Source: Nostoc carneum NIES-2107 (lineage in GTDB: Bacteria; Cyanobacteriota; Cyanobacteriia; Cyanobacteriales; Nostocaceae). Taken from it: a stretch of DNA of 64,000 bases. The stretch lies in contig AP018180.1 in assembly GCA_002368155.1 (NCBI GenBank), positions 3,474,719-3,538,718 on the forward strand, in the 5' to 3' direction. The position numbers were made by a program, and so were the translations under genes. A model generated the notes under the pieces. It was not told where the DNA came from. It saw only the letters and a program-made list of their open reading frames with translations, and did not search any database. This document shows positions 1 through 8,589 of the stretch, in pieces (the first letter of the stretch is position 1; each line of letters opens with the position of its first letter).

Positions 1-606
1 TGGTCTGATCTAGCAAAAGATGGTGTCAAGTTAATTACCGCCGACCCCAAAACCTCAGGTGTTGCCCGTTGGAATTTTCTGGCACTATGGAATTCAGTAA
101 TTAAAACTGGTGGAGATGACGCTAAAGCTTTAGACTTTGTCACCAAAGTCTATAAAAATGTGCCCATCTTAACTAAAGATGCCCGTGAAGCTACAGATGC
201 TTTCTTTAAACAGGGTCAAGGTGATGCTCTGATCAATTACGAAAACGAAATTGTCCTAGCAGAACAAAAAGGTGAAAAAGTCACTGCTGTAATTCCTGAT
301 GTCAACATATCTATTGATAATCCGGTTGCTGTTGTCGATAAAAACGTTGACAAACATGGTAATCGTGAAGTCGCTGAAGCTTTTGTGAAATACTTGTATA
401 CTCCAGAAGCACAACAAGAGTTTGCCAAACTTGGATTTAGACCTGTAGATGAGACAGTAGCAAATACTAAAGAAGTTGCAGACAAGTTTCCTAAAGTGAA
501 AACTTTAGGTACAGTTAAGGACTTTGGTGGTTGGGACGCAATTAACAAGAAGTTCTTTGCTGATGGTGCAGTGTTTGACCAAATTCAAGCCAAAAATAAA
601 AAATAA
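1..606 (+). CDS. sbpA: Sulfate ABC transporter substrate-binding protein, 3' part
   Basis: The reading frame is open from base 1, so the start lies outside the window; the visible 201 codons are the C-terminal lobe. The sequence carries the features of the sulfate/thiosulfate-binding family (Sbp/CysP): the segment KTSGVARWNFLALW near the cut end, DAFFKQGQGDALINYENE in the middle, and YTPEAQQEFAKLGFRPVD near the end. The protein should act in the periplasm, delivering sulfate to the CysT/CysW permease whose genes follow on the same strand 120 bases downstream. The family assignment is firm; sulfate rather than thiosulfate or molybdate preference is inferred from the neighbours. The gap to cysT holds a hairpin and a dispersed palindrome, so the downstream genes may be expressed at a different level. 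Confidence 0.93.
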   Translation, partial: WSDLAKDGVKLITADPKTSGVARWNFLALWNSVIKTGGDDAKALDFVTKVYKNVPILTKDAREATDAFFKQGQGDALINYENEIVLAEQKGEKVTAVIPDVNISIDNPVAVVDKNVDKHGNREVAEAFVKYLYTPEAQQEFAKLGFRPVDETVANTKEVADKFPKVKTLGTVKDFGGWDAINKKFFADGAVFDQIQAKNKK

Positions 607-621
607 ACACTAGGGACTAAA

Positions 622-657
622 AGTTAGGGATCAGAAAATAACTTTTGATCCTTAACT
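622..657 (+). terminator. Hairpin after sbpA (possible attenuator)
   Basis: Twelve-base arms, AGTTAGGGATCA and TGATCCTTAACT, pair with one G-U wobble around a 12-base loop, 15 bases after the sbpA stop. There is no clean T-run after it (CTTAAATTTTG follows), so it may slow or partly stop transcription, or protect the sbpA message end, rather than be a full terminator. Confidence 0.5.
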
Positions 658-673
658 CTTAAATTTTGAGTAC

Positions 674-693
674 AGACGCGATTAATCGCGTCT
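674..693. repeat. AGACGCGAT palindrome, copy 1
   Basis: A perfect 20-base palindrome, AGACGCGATTAATCGCGTCT, followed by CT. The same unit with only the two central bases changed occurs at 2992, 29090 and 30194, and a degenerate one at 29186. Confidence 0.85.
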
Positions 694-726
694 CTTGGAC
701 TTTTTAAGCCTTTTGCATTCTTGACT

Positions 727-1596
727 ATGGCTATATCTCCTTCTTTTGAAGCTGACCGCGAAACCCCGGGCTGGAAAAAATTTCTCAATAAGTTACGTCA
801 GATTCCCTGGACTTGGCGAATCACTTTCGGCTACCTCACAGTAATGTTATTTCTCCCGATCGCGGCGATGTTTCTGAAAGCGAGTACGGAGCCGCCAGCT
901 AGATTTTGGGAAATAGCTACTAGTCCTCTAGCACTAGCTACTTATAATGTCACCTTTGTTACCTCATTGTTTGCGGCTCTGCTCAATGGGGTTTTTGGGA
1001 CTCTGATAGCGTGGGTTTTGGTGCGTTATGACTTCCCCTTAAAACGGATTATTGATGCTACCGTAGATTTACCGTTTGCCCTGCCGACATCGGTAGCAGG
1101 TTTAACATTAGCGACAGTATATAGTGATAATGGCTGGATTGGTTCACTGTTAGCACCATTGGGGTTGAAGGTATCATTTACCCGTACAGGGGTTGCGGTA
1201 GCAATGATTTTTATCTCGCTACCGTTTGTCGTGCGGACAGTGCAGCCTGTGCTTCAGGAAATGGAACATGAAATTGAAGAAGCCGCTTGGTCATTAGGTG
1301 CTTCTCAATGGCAGACTTTTTGGAAAGTTATTTTACCGCCTTTATTTCCCACAATTCTGACTGGTATTGCTTTGGGTTTCTCCCGTGCAGTTGGGGAATA
1401 TGGTTCTACTGTAATTATTTCTTCTAATACACCGTACCAAGATTTAATTGCACCAGTGTTAATTTTTCAACGCTTAGAGCAGTATGACTATTCTGGTGCA
1501 ACTGTCATCGGCATGGTTTTACTGATAATTTCCTTGGTGCTGCTTTTAGCAATTAATGTCTTACAAGCCTGGTCAAGAAGATATGACAGTAAATGA
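727..1596 (+). CDS. cysT: Sulfate ABC transporter permease CysT
   Basis: Integral membrane subunit of the sulfate importer; 289 residues, normal for the family. About six hydrophobic segments are visible, the first around residues 35-53. The cytoplasmic EAA loop, which docks the ATPase, reads [22 protein letters not shown] two codons upstream (721) would also work, but the ATG is the ordinary choice. The last 14 bases overlap cysW, which indicates translational coupling and a shared transcript. CysT and CysW form the heterodimeric channel; sbpA upstream supplies the binding protein. No ATPase gene (cysA) follows in this window. Confidence 0.95.
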   Translation: MAISPSFEADRETPGWKKFLNKLRQIPWTWRITFGYLTVMLFLPIAAMFLKASTEPPARFWEIATSPLALATYNVTFVTSLFAALLNGVFGTLIAWVLVRYDFPLKRIIDATVDLPFALPTSVAGLTLATVYSDNGWIGSLLAPLGLKVSFTRTGVAVAMIFISLPFVVRTVQPVLQEMEHEIEEAAWSLGASQWQTFWKVILPPLFPTILTGIALGFSRAVGEYGSTVIISSNTPYQDLIAPVLIFQRLEQYDYSGATVIGMVLLIISLVLLLAINVLQAWSRRYDSK

Positions 1597-2458
1597 GCCA
1601 AGTTTTCACTCCACGCCATCAGATCAAGCTACAGTCAAGCCCAAACAAACTAAGAGTTGGGTTCCAGCACTTTTAATTGGGATTGCGATCGCCTATTTAG
1701 CGCTGGTGCAATATATCCCAGCACTCAACGTTTTTGTTCAAGCTTTTAGCAAAGGTATAGGCCCGTTCTTTGCCAACTTATCTAAACCCGCCTTTCTCCA
1801 TGCAGCTTGGCTAACTCTGTTATTAGCGCTGATATCTGTGCCGCTAAATACAGTATTTGGACTTTGTGCAGCTTGGGCGATCGCGCGTCACAAATTCCCT
1901 GGTAAAGCGATAGTTTTAAGTATTATTGACCTGCCCTTTTCTATCTCGCCAGTAGTAGCAGGATTAATGATTGTGCTGCTTTATGGACGGAATGGCTGGT
2001 TTGGCCCTTGGCTACAAGCACATGATATTCAAATTATCTTTGCCTTTCCAGGCATGGTACTAGCTACATCATTTGTAAGTATGCCATTTGTCGCCAGGGA
2101 AGTAATTCCCGTTTTAGAAGAATTTGGCAGCGATCAAGAAGAAGCAGCCAGAACATTAGGTGCAAATGATTGGCAAACATTTTGGCGTGTTACCTTACCT
2201 AGTATTCGTTGGGGTTTACTTTACGGCTTAATTCTTACCAATGCCAGAGCAATGGGCGAATTTGGTGCAGTTTCGGTTGTATCTGGCAATATTGCCGATA
2301 AAACCCAGAGTTTACCACTGTTTGTAGAAGATGCTTATAAACAGTATGAAACTGAAGCTGCATTCTCTGCTGCTGTACTTTTGGCATTGCTAGCAGTTGT
2401 TACCCTGGTATTGAAAGAAATTCTAGAACGCAAGACCCGCATTAAGGATGTGGAATGA
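1583..2458 (+). CDS. cysW: Sulfate ABC transporter permease CysW
   Basis: Second membrane subunit of the sulfate importer, 291 residues. The start is placed at the ATG that has CAAGAAG just upstream; an earlier in-frame ATG at 1556 lies deeper inside cysT and lacks a better site. The N-terminus (about residues 1-25) is polar, followed by a hydrophobic segment [17 protein letters not shown] and further transmembrane stretches. The EAA loop reads [18 protein letters not shown]. It partners with CysT. Family membership is clear; assignment to CysW rather than a second CysT follows from gene order and sequence. Confidence 0.95.
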   Translation: MTVNEPSFHSTPSDQATVKPKQTKSWVPALLIGIAIAYLALVQYIPALNVFVQAFSKGIGPFFANLSKPAFLHAAWLTLLLALISVPLNTVFGLCAAWAIARHKFPGKAIVLSIIDLPFSISPVVAGLMIVLLYGRNGWFGPWLQAHDIQIIFAFPGMVLATSFVSMPFVAREVIPVLEEFGSDQEEAARTLGANDWQTFWRVTLPSIRWGLLYGLILTNARAMGEFGAVSVVSGNIADKTQSLPLFVEDAYKQYETEAAFSAAVLLALLAVVTLVLKEILERKTRIKDVE

Positions 2459-2464
2459 GTTGGT

Positions 2465-2532
2465 TGGGACTGGGGACTGGGGACTGGGGACTGGGGACTG
2501 GGGATTGGAGACTGGGGACTGGGGACTGGGGA
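2465..2532. repeat. Heptanucleotide tandem repeat (GGGGACT type)
   Basis: About nine units of GGGGACT, with a few GGGGATT variants, fill the gap between cysW and the NIL gene. Degenerate ATTACCAATT-type repeats follow up to 2590. Such short tandem repeats are typical of filamentous cyanobacterial genomes; reading frames through them on the other strand are spurious. Confidence 0.9.
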
Positions 2533-2599
2533 AGCAGGGGACAGGGAAAAATTCTTAATTCCAATTACCAATTACCAATTACCCATTACCAAATGACAA

Positions 2600-2863
2600 A
2601 TGACAAATAAAAATTCACTTACCAAACGTATTAGACTGAGAATTCCTAAGGACTATCACCAAGAACCTGTGATTTCTCGCCTTGTTTCTGAATATGGTGT
2701 AACTGTGAATATTACTGCGGCAATTTTGGGAGCTAATGCTGTTGGGGATGGTTGGTTTGACCTAGAACTACAAGGAACAGATGCACAAATTCAAAGTGCC
2801 CTGTCTTATCTTAATGAATTGTCTTTACAAGTCTGGGATGATACAAACCAAGGTAATTGGTAA
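2600..2863 (+). CDS. NIL domain-containing protein
   Basis: A free-standing 87-residue NIL domain. In other bacteria NIL domains are found at the C-terminus of methionine-importer ATPases (MetN), where they bind substrate and inhibit transport from inside the cell. Visible features are the IRLRIPKDYHQEPVISRLVSEYGV start, the NITAAILGANAVGDGWFDLELQG centre and the IQSALSYLNEL helix. It lies where the importer ATPase might be expected, directly after cysW, so a regulatory role on sulfate uptake is an inference from position. No strong ribosome site is visible; the ATG lies inside a repeat-like AAATGACAAATGACAAATA tract, and the start could be a few codons off. Confidence 0.85.
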   Translation: MTNKNSLTKRIRLRIPKDYHQEPVISRLVSEYGVTVNITAAILGANAVGDGWFDLELQGTDAQIQSALSYLNELSLQVWDDTNQGNW

Positions 2864-2935
2864 GGTCTTCCATAAACAGCACTATTCGCTCAAATTTTAG
2901 CAGTTACAGCAATTTTAGGTAAATGAAGTACACAG

Positions 2936-2966
2936 GTAAGGGCACAATATAATATTGTGCCCTTAC
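2936..2966. repeat. Perfect 15-bp inverted repeat after the NIL gene
   Basis: Arms GTAAGGGCACAATAT and ATATTGTGCCCTTAC are exact complements around a single base. It lies 73 bases after the NIL stop and could terminate or stabilise the sulfate operon message. Its outer part resembles the AGGGGCGTA/AGGGGCATA palindromes at 4421, 5050 and 49532. Confidence 0.75.
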
Positions 2967-2991
2967 GATTATCTGTAGATTGCCTGAATAA

Positions 2992-3011
2992 AGACGCGAT
3001 GAATCGCGTCT
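2992..3011. repeat. AGACGCGAT palindrome, copy 2
   Basis: AGACGCGATGAATCGCGTCT followed by CTACA. The central dinucleotide is GA here and TA in copy 1. The rest of the 363-base gap to the next gene (3012-3226) is AT-rich and shows nothing recognisable. Confidence 0.85.
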
Positions 3012-3226
3012 CTACAACTCTTGACCTTTGACTCAATCAAATTTTCTCTTGCTAAATCAATTTAATATTGCCAGCAATAACTTCATTAAGAGGTATTAAT
3101 TTAAATTAAATATGCATAATTAGTAAAAGGTAGCAACCTCCAGCGATGGTAAAGCGTCTCATCTTTAGTTGTGGATGCGATAACTCCAAAGCGTCAAAAA
3201 GATACTAATGTGATTAAACCATAGGC

Positions 3227-4375
3227 ATGAAATTTAAAGTTTTACTTGGCTCTTTACTTTCCCAGATTAAAGGACGACATTGGTGGGTAACTTTGCTGTT
3301 GTGGATAGCTTTGGTTGCACCAGCACAAGCATCTGTAATTCTACGCGTCGCCATTGAAAGAGATGTTAATCAGGTAAAAGTTGGTAGTTCCACCCCAGCA
3401 AGCATCAAAGATAGTACTGGTAGGGTTTTGGGTGAATTACCAGCAATGAATTCATTCTATGCCCAAGCTGTTCCTGGAGGAGTAGCTTTGGATAAATGGC
3501 AATCTGGTTTATTTTGGATTGAGCCAACAGGTAAAGGATTCGTTTATATTGGCGATCGCTGGTATCGTGGTAGAACTTTAGTTGTTGCTACAGAAAAAGG
3601 CTTAAGTGCTGTCAACTGGGTAGATATGGAAGAATATCTCTACAGTGTGATTGGTGGTGAAATGGATGCCCAATGGCCCCAAGAAGCACTCAAAGCACAG
3701 GCGATCGCTGCCCGTACCTATGCCCTTTACGAACGTGAAAAGCAACGTAATCGTAATCCCATTTACGATCTAGGCGATACTCCCGATCGCTGGCAAATTT
3801 ACAAAGGTGTTAGTAGCGAAACTCCTACTACCTACGCCGCCGTAGATGGTACAGCTGGACAGGTACTAACCTACCAAAACCAAATTATTCTCTCTGTCTT
3901 CCATGCTTGTTCTGGTGGACATACCGAGAATGTCGAAGATGTTTGGCAAAGTAAGGAACCTTACCTGCGTGCAGTTCAAGACTACGATCAAAATATTAGT
4001 GAGTGTAGTTGGGTAAAAACCTTCTCGCCTACTGAAATTAGTTCCCGGATTTCTGGTGTAGGCAATGTTAAGGATGTAGTACCCGAAGCCTTCTCACCCT
4101 TCCAAAGTGTGAAAGTTCTAAAAATTGTTGGCGATAAAGGTACGAAAGTTTTACAGGGAGAAGAAGTGCGTACTGCACTCAGGCTGAAAAGTACCCGTTT
4201 TCGTGTAACCAGAGGTGCAGATGGCAGTTTTATTCTCCAAGGTTTAGGCTATGGCCATGCTTTAGGGATGAGCCAGTGGGGAGCCTACAATTTAGCTCGA
4301 CGTGGAGCAAACCACCTCCAAATTTTAGGACATTATTACCAAGGTGTAGCCCTTACACCTATTCAAGCAAAGTAG
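3227..4375 (+). CDS. SpoIID/LytB-domain protein (putative peptidoglycan lytic transglycosylase)
   Basis: A 382-residue exported protein. Residues about 20-36 form a signal sequence or anchor (LLLWIALVAPAQAS). The SpoIID core follows: VNWVDMEEYLYSVIGGEM at about residue 126-145, then WPQEALKAQAIAARTYAL, the hallmark of the family; the Glu in GGEM matches the catalytic Glu of SpoIID, which cleaves denuded glycan strands. Later motifs are VFHACSGGHTENVEDVW and the C-terminal GYGHALGMSQWGAYNLARRG. In cyanobacteria, which do not sporulate, such proteins are thought to work in wall remodelling; that role is inferred. The gene stands alone, followed by a palindrome at 4421 that may end the transcript. 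Confidence 0.88.
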   Translation: MKFKVLLGSLLSQIKGRHWWVTLLLWIALVAPAQASVILRVAIERDVNQVKVGSSTPASIKDSTGRVLGELPAMNSFYAQAVPGGVALDKWQSGLFWIEPTGKGFVYIGDRWYRGRTLVVATEKGLSAVNWVDMEEYLYSVIGGEMDAQWPQEALKAQAIAARTYALYEREKQRNRNPIYDLGDTPDRWQIYKGVSSETPTTYAAVDGTAGQVLTYQNQIILSVFHACSGGHTENVEDVWQSKEPYLRAVQDYDQNISECSWVKTFSPTEISSRISGVGNVKDVVPEAFSPFQSVKVLKIVGDKGTKVLQGEEVRTALRLKSTRFRVTRGADGSFILQGLGYGHALGMSQWGAYNLARRGANHLQILGHYYQGVALTPIQAK

Positions 4376-4420
4376 TTTACTTATCAAGTTAATATCTTTA
4401 TTGGCTGATGATTCCATTGG

Positions 4421-4446
4421 TAGGGGCGTAAAGCTTTACGCCCCTA
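4421..4446. repeat. GGGGCGTA palindrome (perfect, 26 bp)
   Basis: The arms TAGGGGCGTAAAG and CTTTACGCCCCTA form an uninterrupted palindrome 45 bases after the SpoIID gene stop. It may act as a bidirectional message end. Relatives occur at 5050-5077 and, inside a coding region, at 49532-49553. Confidence 0.8.
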
Positions 4447-4500
4447 TGTGTATTTATAACAACTTTTGTGGCACGTTAAAAATAATCCCATAATACTCAT

Positions 4501-4600
4501 AGCAATTTAAAAAAAGAATGCGACAGATTGTAGGAGCAAGGCATTGCCGTGCCCTCTAGAATATGTTGATGTGTCGCAAACATTATTTGATTTAGTATTA
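4501..4600 (+). mobile_element. MITE-like element, family A copy 1
   Basis: About 100 bases that recur at 22414 (same strand), 58402 and 60973 (opposite strand). The shared order is an AATTTGAAAAAAGAATGCGAC-like left end, an inner hairpin (GGCAAGGCA-TGCC...GCCCT type), CTCTAGAATAT, TGTGTCGC, and an ATTATTTGAATTGGTAT-like right end; the two ends are imperfect inverted repeats. No protein is encoded, so it would depend on an outside transposase. This copy is degenerate at its right end (TTTAGTATTA). Confidence 0.7.
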
Positions 4601-4620
4601 GAAGCGAGATAAATTCTATC

Positions 4621-4980
4621 AAATTTTGCAAAATATCCTAAAAACAACAACACCCAAGCTACGACCTGCTTAGTGATTTCCTCTCGTTTATCTTTGCACA
4701 CGGGGCTACAATTACTAATTACATACTCGCTATGTAATTAACTTTTTGTATTATCCCCCTCTTTACAACATTGAGGAAATATTAGCTTTCGAGTTGGGTG
4801 TTGTTGTTAGTTGGCGATACTGACTATCTAACAGCTTTTTTACCTCTTAACTAACTGGACTTTGTCAACTTGGCTGTTGTATTCGCCGGATGAAGCTTGA
4901 TTTGCTTCATATTTTTAAAATAGCACGCTTCATTCTGATAGATTCAGTATGAAAATAAACTTTACTTTTAAAAATATTTT
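4621..4980 (+). ncRNA. Candidate structured RNA of unknown family, tandem copy 1
   Basis: This region has no plausible protein but is repeated, diverged, at 5101-5460. A perfect 15-bp long-range stem joins AACAACAACACCCAA (4643-4657) to TTGGGTGTTGTTGTT (4794-4808). Inside it lie an AAGC/GCTT hairpin, a 9-bp hairpin AATTACATA-CTCGC-TATGTAATT (4717-4739), and a CCCCTC/GAGG hairpin. Outside it lies ATGAAGC-TTGATTT-GCTTCAT (4890-4910). Conservation between the copies is highest at these elements. The strand is assumed from the order of elements and could be the opposite. It does not match tmRNA, 6S RNA or RNase P RNA as far as I can tell. Confidence 0.5.
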
Positions 4981-5049
4981 GATTTATAAATGGCAACAAT
5001 TCTTTTCAATAAATGCGCTAGATTCTCACTGCTTGAGGTTCAGATAATT

Positions 5050-5077
5050 TTAAGGGCATAAAAATGTTATGCCCCTA
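5050..5077. repeat. GGGCATAA palindrome between the two structured copies
   Basis: Arms TTAAGGGCATAA and TTATGCCCCTAA pair with one wobble around AAATG. It sits just before the second structured copy, as the palindrome at 4421 sits before the first, so the palindrome may belong to the duplicated unit. Confidence 0.7.
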
Positions 5078-5100
5078 ACTTATATAGCAAAATTATATGG

Positions 5101-5460
5101 AATTGTTGCAAAAACTTCTAAAAACAACAACACCCAAGCTGCGACTTGCTTAGTGATTTCCTCTTACTTCGGCGTTACAAACGGGGCTACAAAAATTATC
5201 TACATACTCGCTATGTAATAATAATTTACTTGTATTATCCCCCTCTTTACTATATTGAGGAAATATGAGCTTTCGAGTTGGGTGTTGTTGTTAGCTGACG
5301 AGACAGACGAATTAACAGCGTTTTTTACCTCTTAACTAACTTGGACTTTGTGAACTTGGCTGTTGTATCTGCCAGGGAAGCTTGATTAGCTTCATGTATT
5401 TAAAATAGCACGCTTCAATTATGATGGATTCTACTGAAAATAAACTTTACTTACATAAAT
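5101..5460 (+). ncRNA. Candidate structured RNA of unknown family, tandem copy 2
   Basis: Second copy of the element at 4621, in the same direction. The 15-bp long stem (5123-5137 with 5278-5292) is kept without change. The TACATA-CTCGC-TATGTA hairpin (5201-5217) keeps its loop exactly with a shorter stem. The GAAGC-TTGATTA-GCTTC hairpin (5377-5393) is kept with a changed loop base. Unpaired linkers differ by substitutions and short indels. The pattern of strong pairing with drifting linkers is what a functional RNA, or a structured mobile RNA, would show. No promoter could be assigned with confidence. Confidence 0.5.
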
Positions 5461-5639
5461 GTTTTCACTCATTGATTGCAACATTTTCTTAAAAATAGAA
5501 AACCAAATATATAGCTAACCTAAATTATTGATGAGAAAATAGATTGCCTGACTCTACAGTTAGGGAATCCACGAAATAAAACCTCTGTTATAGATAAAAG
5601 GCGATCGCGGTTTTTAGCGAGAATTCAAGAGAAATATGC

Positions 5640-6845
5640 TCATGATTCTTTTAAGAAAACTAATTTACCACCTGCGCTTAACTTAAATTTTTGTCCGCGC
5701 CAGGTGATGGTGCTACCAACAAAGCCACTACACCAAATCGCAAAGTGGAACAAATCACGTACAGGAATAGCCCAAAAAAACTGTTTAGCGACTGAATCTT
5801 TGAGCATGGTTACGCCAACCACCCAAGCCATCAGCGATCGCATTACCCAGGTAACAGCGAGTACAACCCAAGCAAAGACTGATCCTCCTGTAGCTAGCAA
5901 AAACAGCAAGCTATTAACTGTACCGAAGGTAAACAGCAATCCCAGATAACCCCCAGGGCGAGAAACGCGGATACAACGCGCCCAACGGATTTGGCGTTGG
6001 ATCACATCAGCCAAGCTGCTATCGTCTAACACATGATCGACGATGTAATCAGATAGCACTACTTGATAGCCAGCTTGGGCGGGTAAATAACCAAGTTGGA
6101 AATCATCCGCCAGATGATCGGCGATCGCATCAAATCCCCCCATTGCTGCTAGGGCTTGTTTGCGAATTACAATCGTAGAACCAAAGGCAAATTTAATCCC
6201 CTCCAGTTGGTTGCTGACTAAAACACCAGGATGAAAATCGCAAGCTGTACCAATAGCTTCTAAAATTGTTACCCATCCTTGAGCCAGAGAACGGTATAAA
6301 CAAGTAACTACACCAACTTTATCGTCTTTGAATGGTTGGATGACTCGTTGCAAATAGTCTCTACCAACGCAAATGTCACTATCAGCGATGAGTAAAATTT
6401 CGTGTTTCGCCGCAGTTACAGCATTCGCCAAATTACTGACTTTCAGGTTAGCGCCAATAATGCGATCGCTAACCACCAAATCAATATCGACATCAGGAAA
6501 CTGCTGGATAATTTTATTGATAACTTCTATCCCAGGGTCTTCGCGATCGCGCACCGCAAAGATAATTTGATATTGGGGATAATCTTGTTGGCAAAATGAA
6601 GCCAGGTTATTTTCAGCATCTCGATCAACGCCACAAATAGGCTTGAGGATGCTAATAGGGGGGTGGAATTCTAAATCTAAATCGCGAGGTTGGCGAAAAA
6701 AAGCGATCGCTGCATATATGGCAAAAAAGTAAAAAAAGATAGCTGATAAGCACAAGATAAATAGTAACGCTGCAATAATTGGGATTTGCAACCCGAAAAC
6801 TGAACTCAACCCCACGTAAATCTCCTCAGTAAGTGCGCAATTCAA
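5640..6845 (-). CDS. hpnI: HpnI-like glycosyltransferase (family 2/21)
   Basis: A 401-residue membrane glycosyltransferase resembling HpnI, which adds N-acetylglucosamine to bacteriohopanetetrol, and ceramide glucosyltransferases. An N-terminal membrane segment (about residues 20-48) precedes the catalytic domain PPISILKPICGVD. Visible catalytic signatures are the DSD of LLIADSDICVG, the acidic ADHLADDFQLG, and the QIRW of VIQRQIRWARCIRVSRP, which together form the D,D,D,Q/RxxRW set. Two or three hydrophobic segments follow in the C-terminal third. The pathway (extended hopanoids of the outer membrane) is inferred from similarity; no other hopanoid gene is nearby. The gene stands alone and converges with the structured element downstream. 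Confidence 0.8.
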   Translation of the reverse strand: MNCALTEEIYVGLSSVFGLQIPIIAALLFILCLSAIFFYFFAIYAAIAFFRQPRDLDLEFHPPISILKPICGVDRDAENNLASFCQQDYPQYQIIFAVRDREDPGIEVINKIIQQFPDVDIDLVVSDRIIGANLKVSNLANAVTAAKHEILLIADSDICVGRDYLQRVIQPFKDDKVGVVTCLYRSLAQGWVTILEAIGTACDFHPGVLVSNQLEGIKFAFGSTIVIRKQALAAMGGFDAIADHLADDFQLGYLPAQAGYQVVLSDYIVDHVLDDSSLADVIQRQIRWARCIRVSRPGGYLGLLFTFGTVNSLLFLLATGGSVFAWVVLAVTWVMRSLMAWVVGVTMLKDSVAKQFFWAIPVRDLFHFAIWCSGFVGSTITWRGQKFKLSAGGKLVFLKES

Positions 6846-6973
6846 ACAAAATATGTAAATTTTTGCAGGGGAAAGGATAAAGGTTTTTCCCTAATTAATA
6901 TAGTTATGTTCAATCGCTTAGTAGGTCGGTGCCAAGAAAGATAACTAGTTAAGGCTGTCATTTGTCCTCTCTT

Positions 6974-7013
6974 ACAAAGTTCTGATCGGAGGAAACCTCC
7001 GCTCAGACTTTGT
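6974..7013. repeat. AAGTC hairpin, copy 1
   Basis: ACAAAGT, CTGA and CGGAGG pair in order with ACTTTGT, TCAG and CCTCCG around AAA, giving 17 pairs with one bulge and one mismatch. On the opposite strand its framework matches the hairpin at 25109. The 421-base gap 6846-7266 otherwise shows only AATGACAAATGAC-type simple sequence. Confidence 0.7.
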
Positions 7014-7266
7014 GCTTTGTCATTTGTCATTGGTAAGAGTTTCAAGCCTTTTTAGATTTCGTAATCTAGTTTGCTTTATTTCCAACGGCTTACTTAATTA
7101 ACTTAAACCGATTGCTAGCTTACCTGAAATATTGATGTGAAATAAATCGATGAAAAACCAAACTATGTTACGCACCGTCAATAAGCTTCAAACCCTTACT
7201 AATAACCAATGACCAATGACTAATGACAGCCTCAGCAGTTATCTTTAATTTCGCAGACCTAATTAC

Positions 7267-8412
7267 ATGAAACTATCTCAGCGCTGGAAATCTCTGGATG
7301 TATTTCGTGGTATTGCGATCGCCTCCATGATTTTAGTTAATAATCCTGGTAGTTGGGATGATATGTATCCACAGCTAGATCACGCCGAATGGAACGGTTA
7401 CACACCTCCAGATTTTATCTTTCCATTCTTCTTGTTCATTGTCGGTGCAGCAATGCCTTTTTCCCTATCCAAATACACAAAAGAAAACCGTCCTACTAAA
7501 GCAGTGTATTGGCGGATTGGGCGTAGAGCTTTAATTTTATTTGGATTAGGGTTATTTTTAGCGCTATTTTCCTTAAGTCTGGATTTCTGGCTCAATGGTG
7601 CGCCTGCATCCAAATTCGCCACAATTCGGATTATGGGCGTATTGCAAAGGATTAGTCTCGCTTATTTCATCAGTGCGATCGCTGTACTTAACCTCCAGCG
7701 TCGTGCTTTATGGATATTAGCGGTAACCTTGCTCCTTGGCTACTGGGCTACAATGCAACTTATTCCCGTTCCTGGTTATGGTGCAGGTAACTTGACACCT
7801 GAAGGTAATTTGGTAGGTTACTGCGATCGCTTAATTTTAGGACAGCAACATTTATTAGCAGGAAAACCCTTCGATCCAGAAGGTTTATTGAGTACCTTAC
7901 CTGCTGTGGTTACCGTTCTCTCTGGTTACTTTACTGGAGAATGGCTAAGTAAACAACCTCAGCAAAGTCGTACCAGCATCAATTTAGTTATTGTGGGGAT
8001 GAGTTGCATTTTAGTAGGTCATTTCTGGGGATTTTTATTCCCTATCAATAAACAATTGTGGACAAGTTCTTATGTGATTTTTACTGCTGGTTTTGCATTG
8101 TTATTACTAGCCGCTTGCTATGAATTAATAGAAGTTCGCAATTTTAAGCGGTTAGGTTTTCCTTTTGAAGTGATGGGCTTAAATGCTATCTTTGCTTTTG
8201 TCGGTTCTGGTTTTATAGCCAGAATTTTAATTAAAACACACATTGGTAATGCTAGTGATGCACCGACTACATACACTTGGATTTACGAGCATTTATTTAA
8301 ACCTTGGGCAGGTGCTCTGAATGGTTCTTTATTATTTGCCATAACAACCGTAATTTTCTGGTGGTTGATTCTTTATTTCATGTATCGCCGTAATTGGTAT
8401 TTTAAAATTTAG
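7267..8412 (+). CDS. COG4299/DUF5009-type membrane acyltransferase (HGSNAT-like)
   Basis: A 381-residue multi-pass membrane protein. The N-terminus reads RWKSLDVFRGIAIASMILVN, then TPPDFIFPFFLFIVGAAMPFS, the signature of the family that includes human heparan-alpha-glucosaminide N-acetyltransferase. About ten hydrophobic segments follow, among them ALILFGLGLFLALFSL, RISLAYFISAIAVL and LLFAITTVIFWWLILYFMY at the C-terminus. The family moves acetyl groups across a membrane to sugar amines; the substrate here is unknown. It lies near an HpnI-like sugar transferase (5640) and a second acyltransferase (8757) on the other strand, but no operon is formed. The ATG start follows a TTTCGCAGACCTAATTAC leader without a strong ribosome site. 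Confidence 0.85.
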   Translation: MKLSQRWKSLDVFRGIAIASMILVNNPGSWDDMYPQLDHAEWNGYTPPDFIFPFFLFIVGAAMPFSLSKYTKENRPTKAVYWRIGRRALILFGLGLFLALFSLSLDFWLNGAPASKFATIRIMGVLQRISLAYFISAIAVLNLQRRALWILAVTLLLGYWATMQLIPVPGYGAGNLTPEGNLVGYCDRLILGQQHLLAGKPFDPEGLLSTLPAVVTVLSGYFTGEWLSKQPQQSRTSINLVIVGMSCILVGHFWGFLFPINKQLWTSSYVIFTAGFALLLLAACYELIEVRNFKRLGFPFEVMGLNAIFAFVGSGFIARILIKTHIGNASDAPTTYTWIYEHLFKPWAGALNGSLLFAITTVIFWWLILYFMYRRNWYFKI

Positions 8413-8459
8413 TTTTTACTAATTAGCAATGCAATAGAAAACCTAGACAAATATAGGAC

Positions 8460-8587
8460 TCAATACTTGTCGGTTAAGGGCAAAAGGGGAAGGGGAAAAG
8501 GTTTTTTCTTGCTCCTTTTCCCCTTCCCCTTTCACCTTTTCCCCAAACCCAATTCCGAGTTGAAAATGCTTAACCGAGCAGTATTGA
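8460..8587. mobile_element. TIR element, family B copy 1
   Basis: 128 bases bounded by 19-bp imperfect inverted repeats, TCAATACTTGTCGGTTAAG at the left and the complement of TCAATACTGCTCGGTTAAG at the right. The inside is a purine-rich arm (AAAAGGGGAAGGGGAAAAGG) and its pyrimidine partner, so the whole folds into a hairpin. A second copy at 15375 has the hairpin tip reversed. Confidence 0.75.
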
Positions 8588-8589
8588 TA

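Noticed and set aside
6842-7045. 67-codon minus-strand frame upstream of hpnI
   Set aside because: It reads through a hairpin repeat and AATGACAAATGAC simple sequence; no family features.
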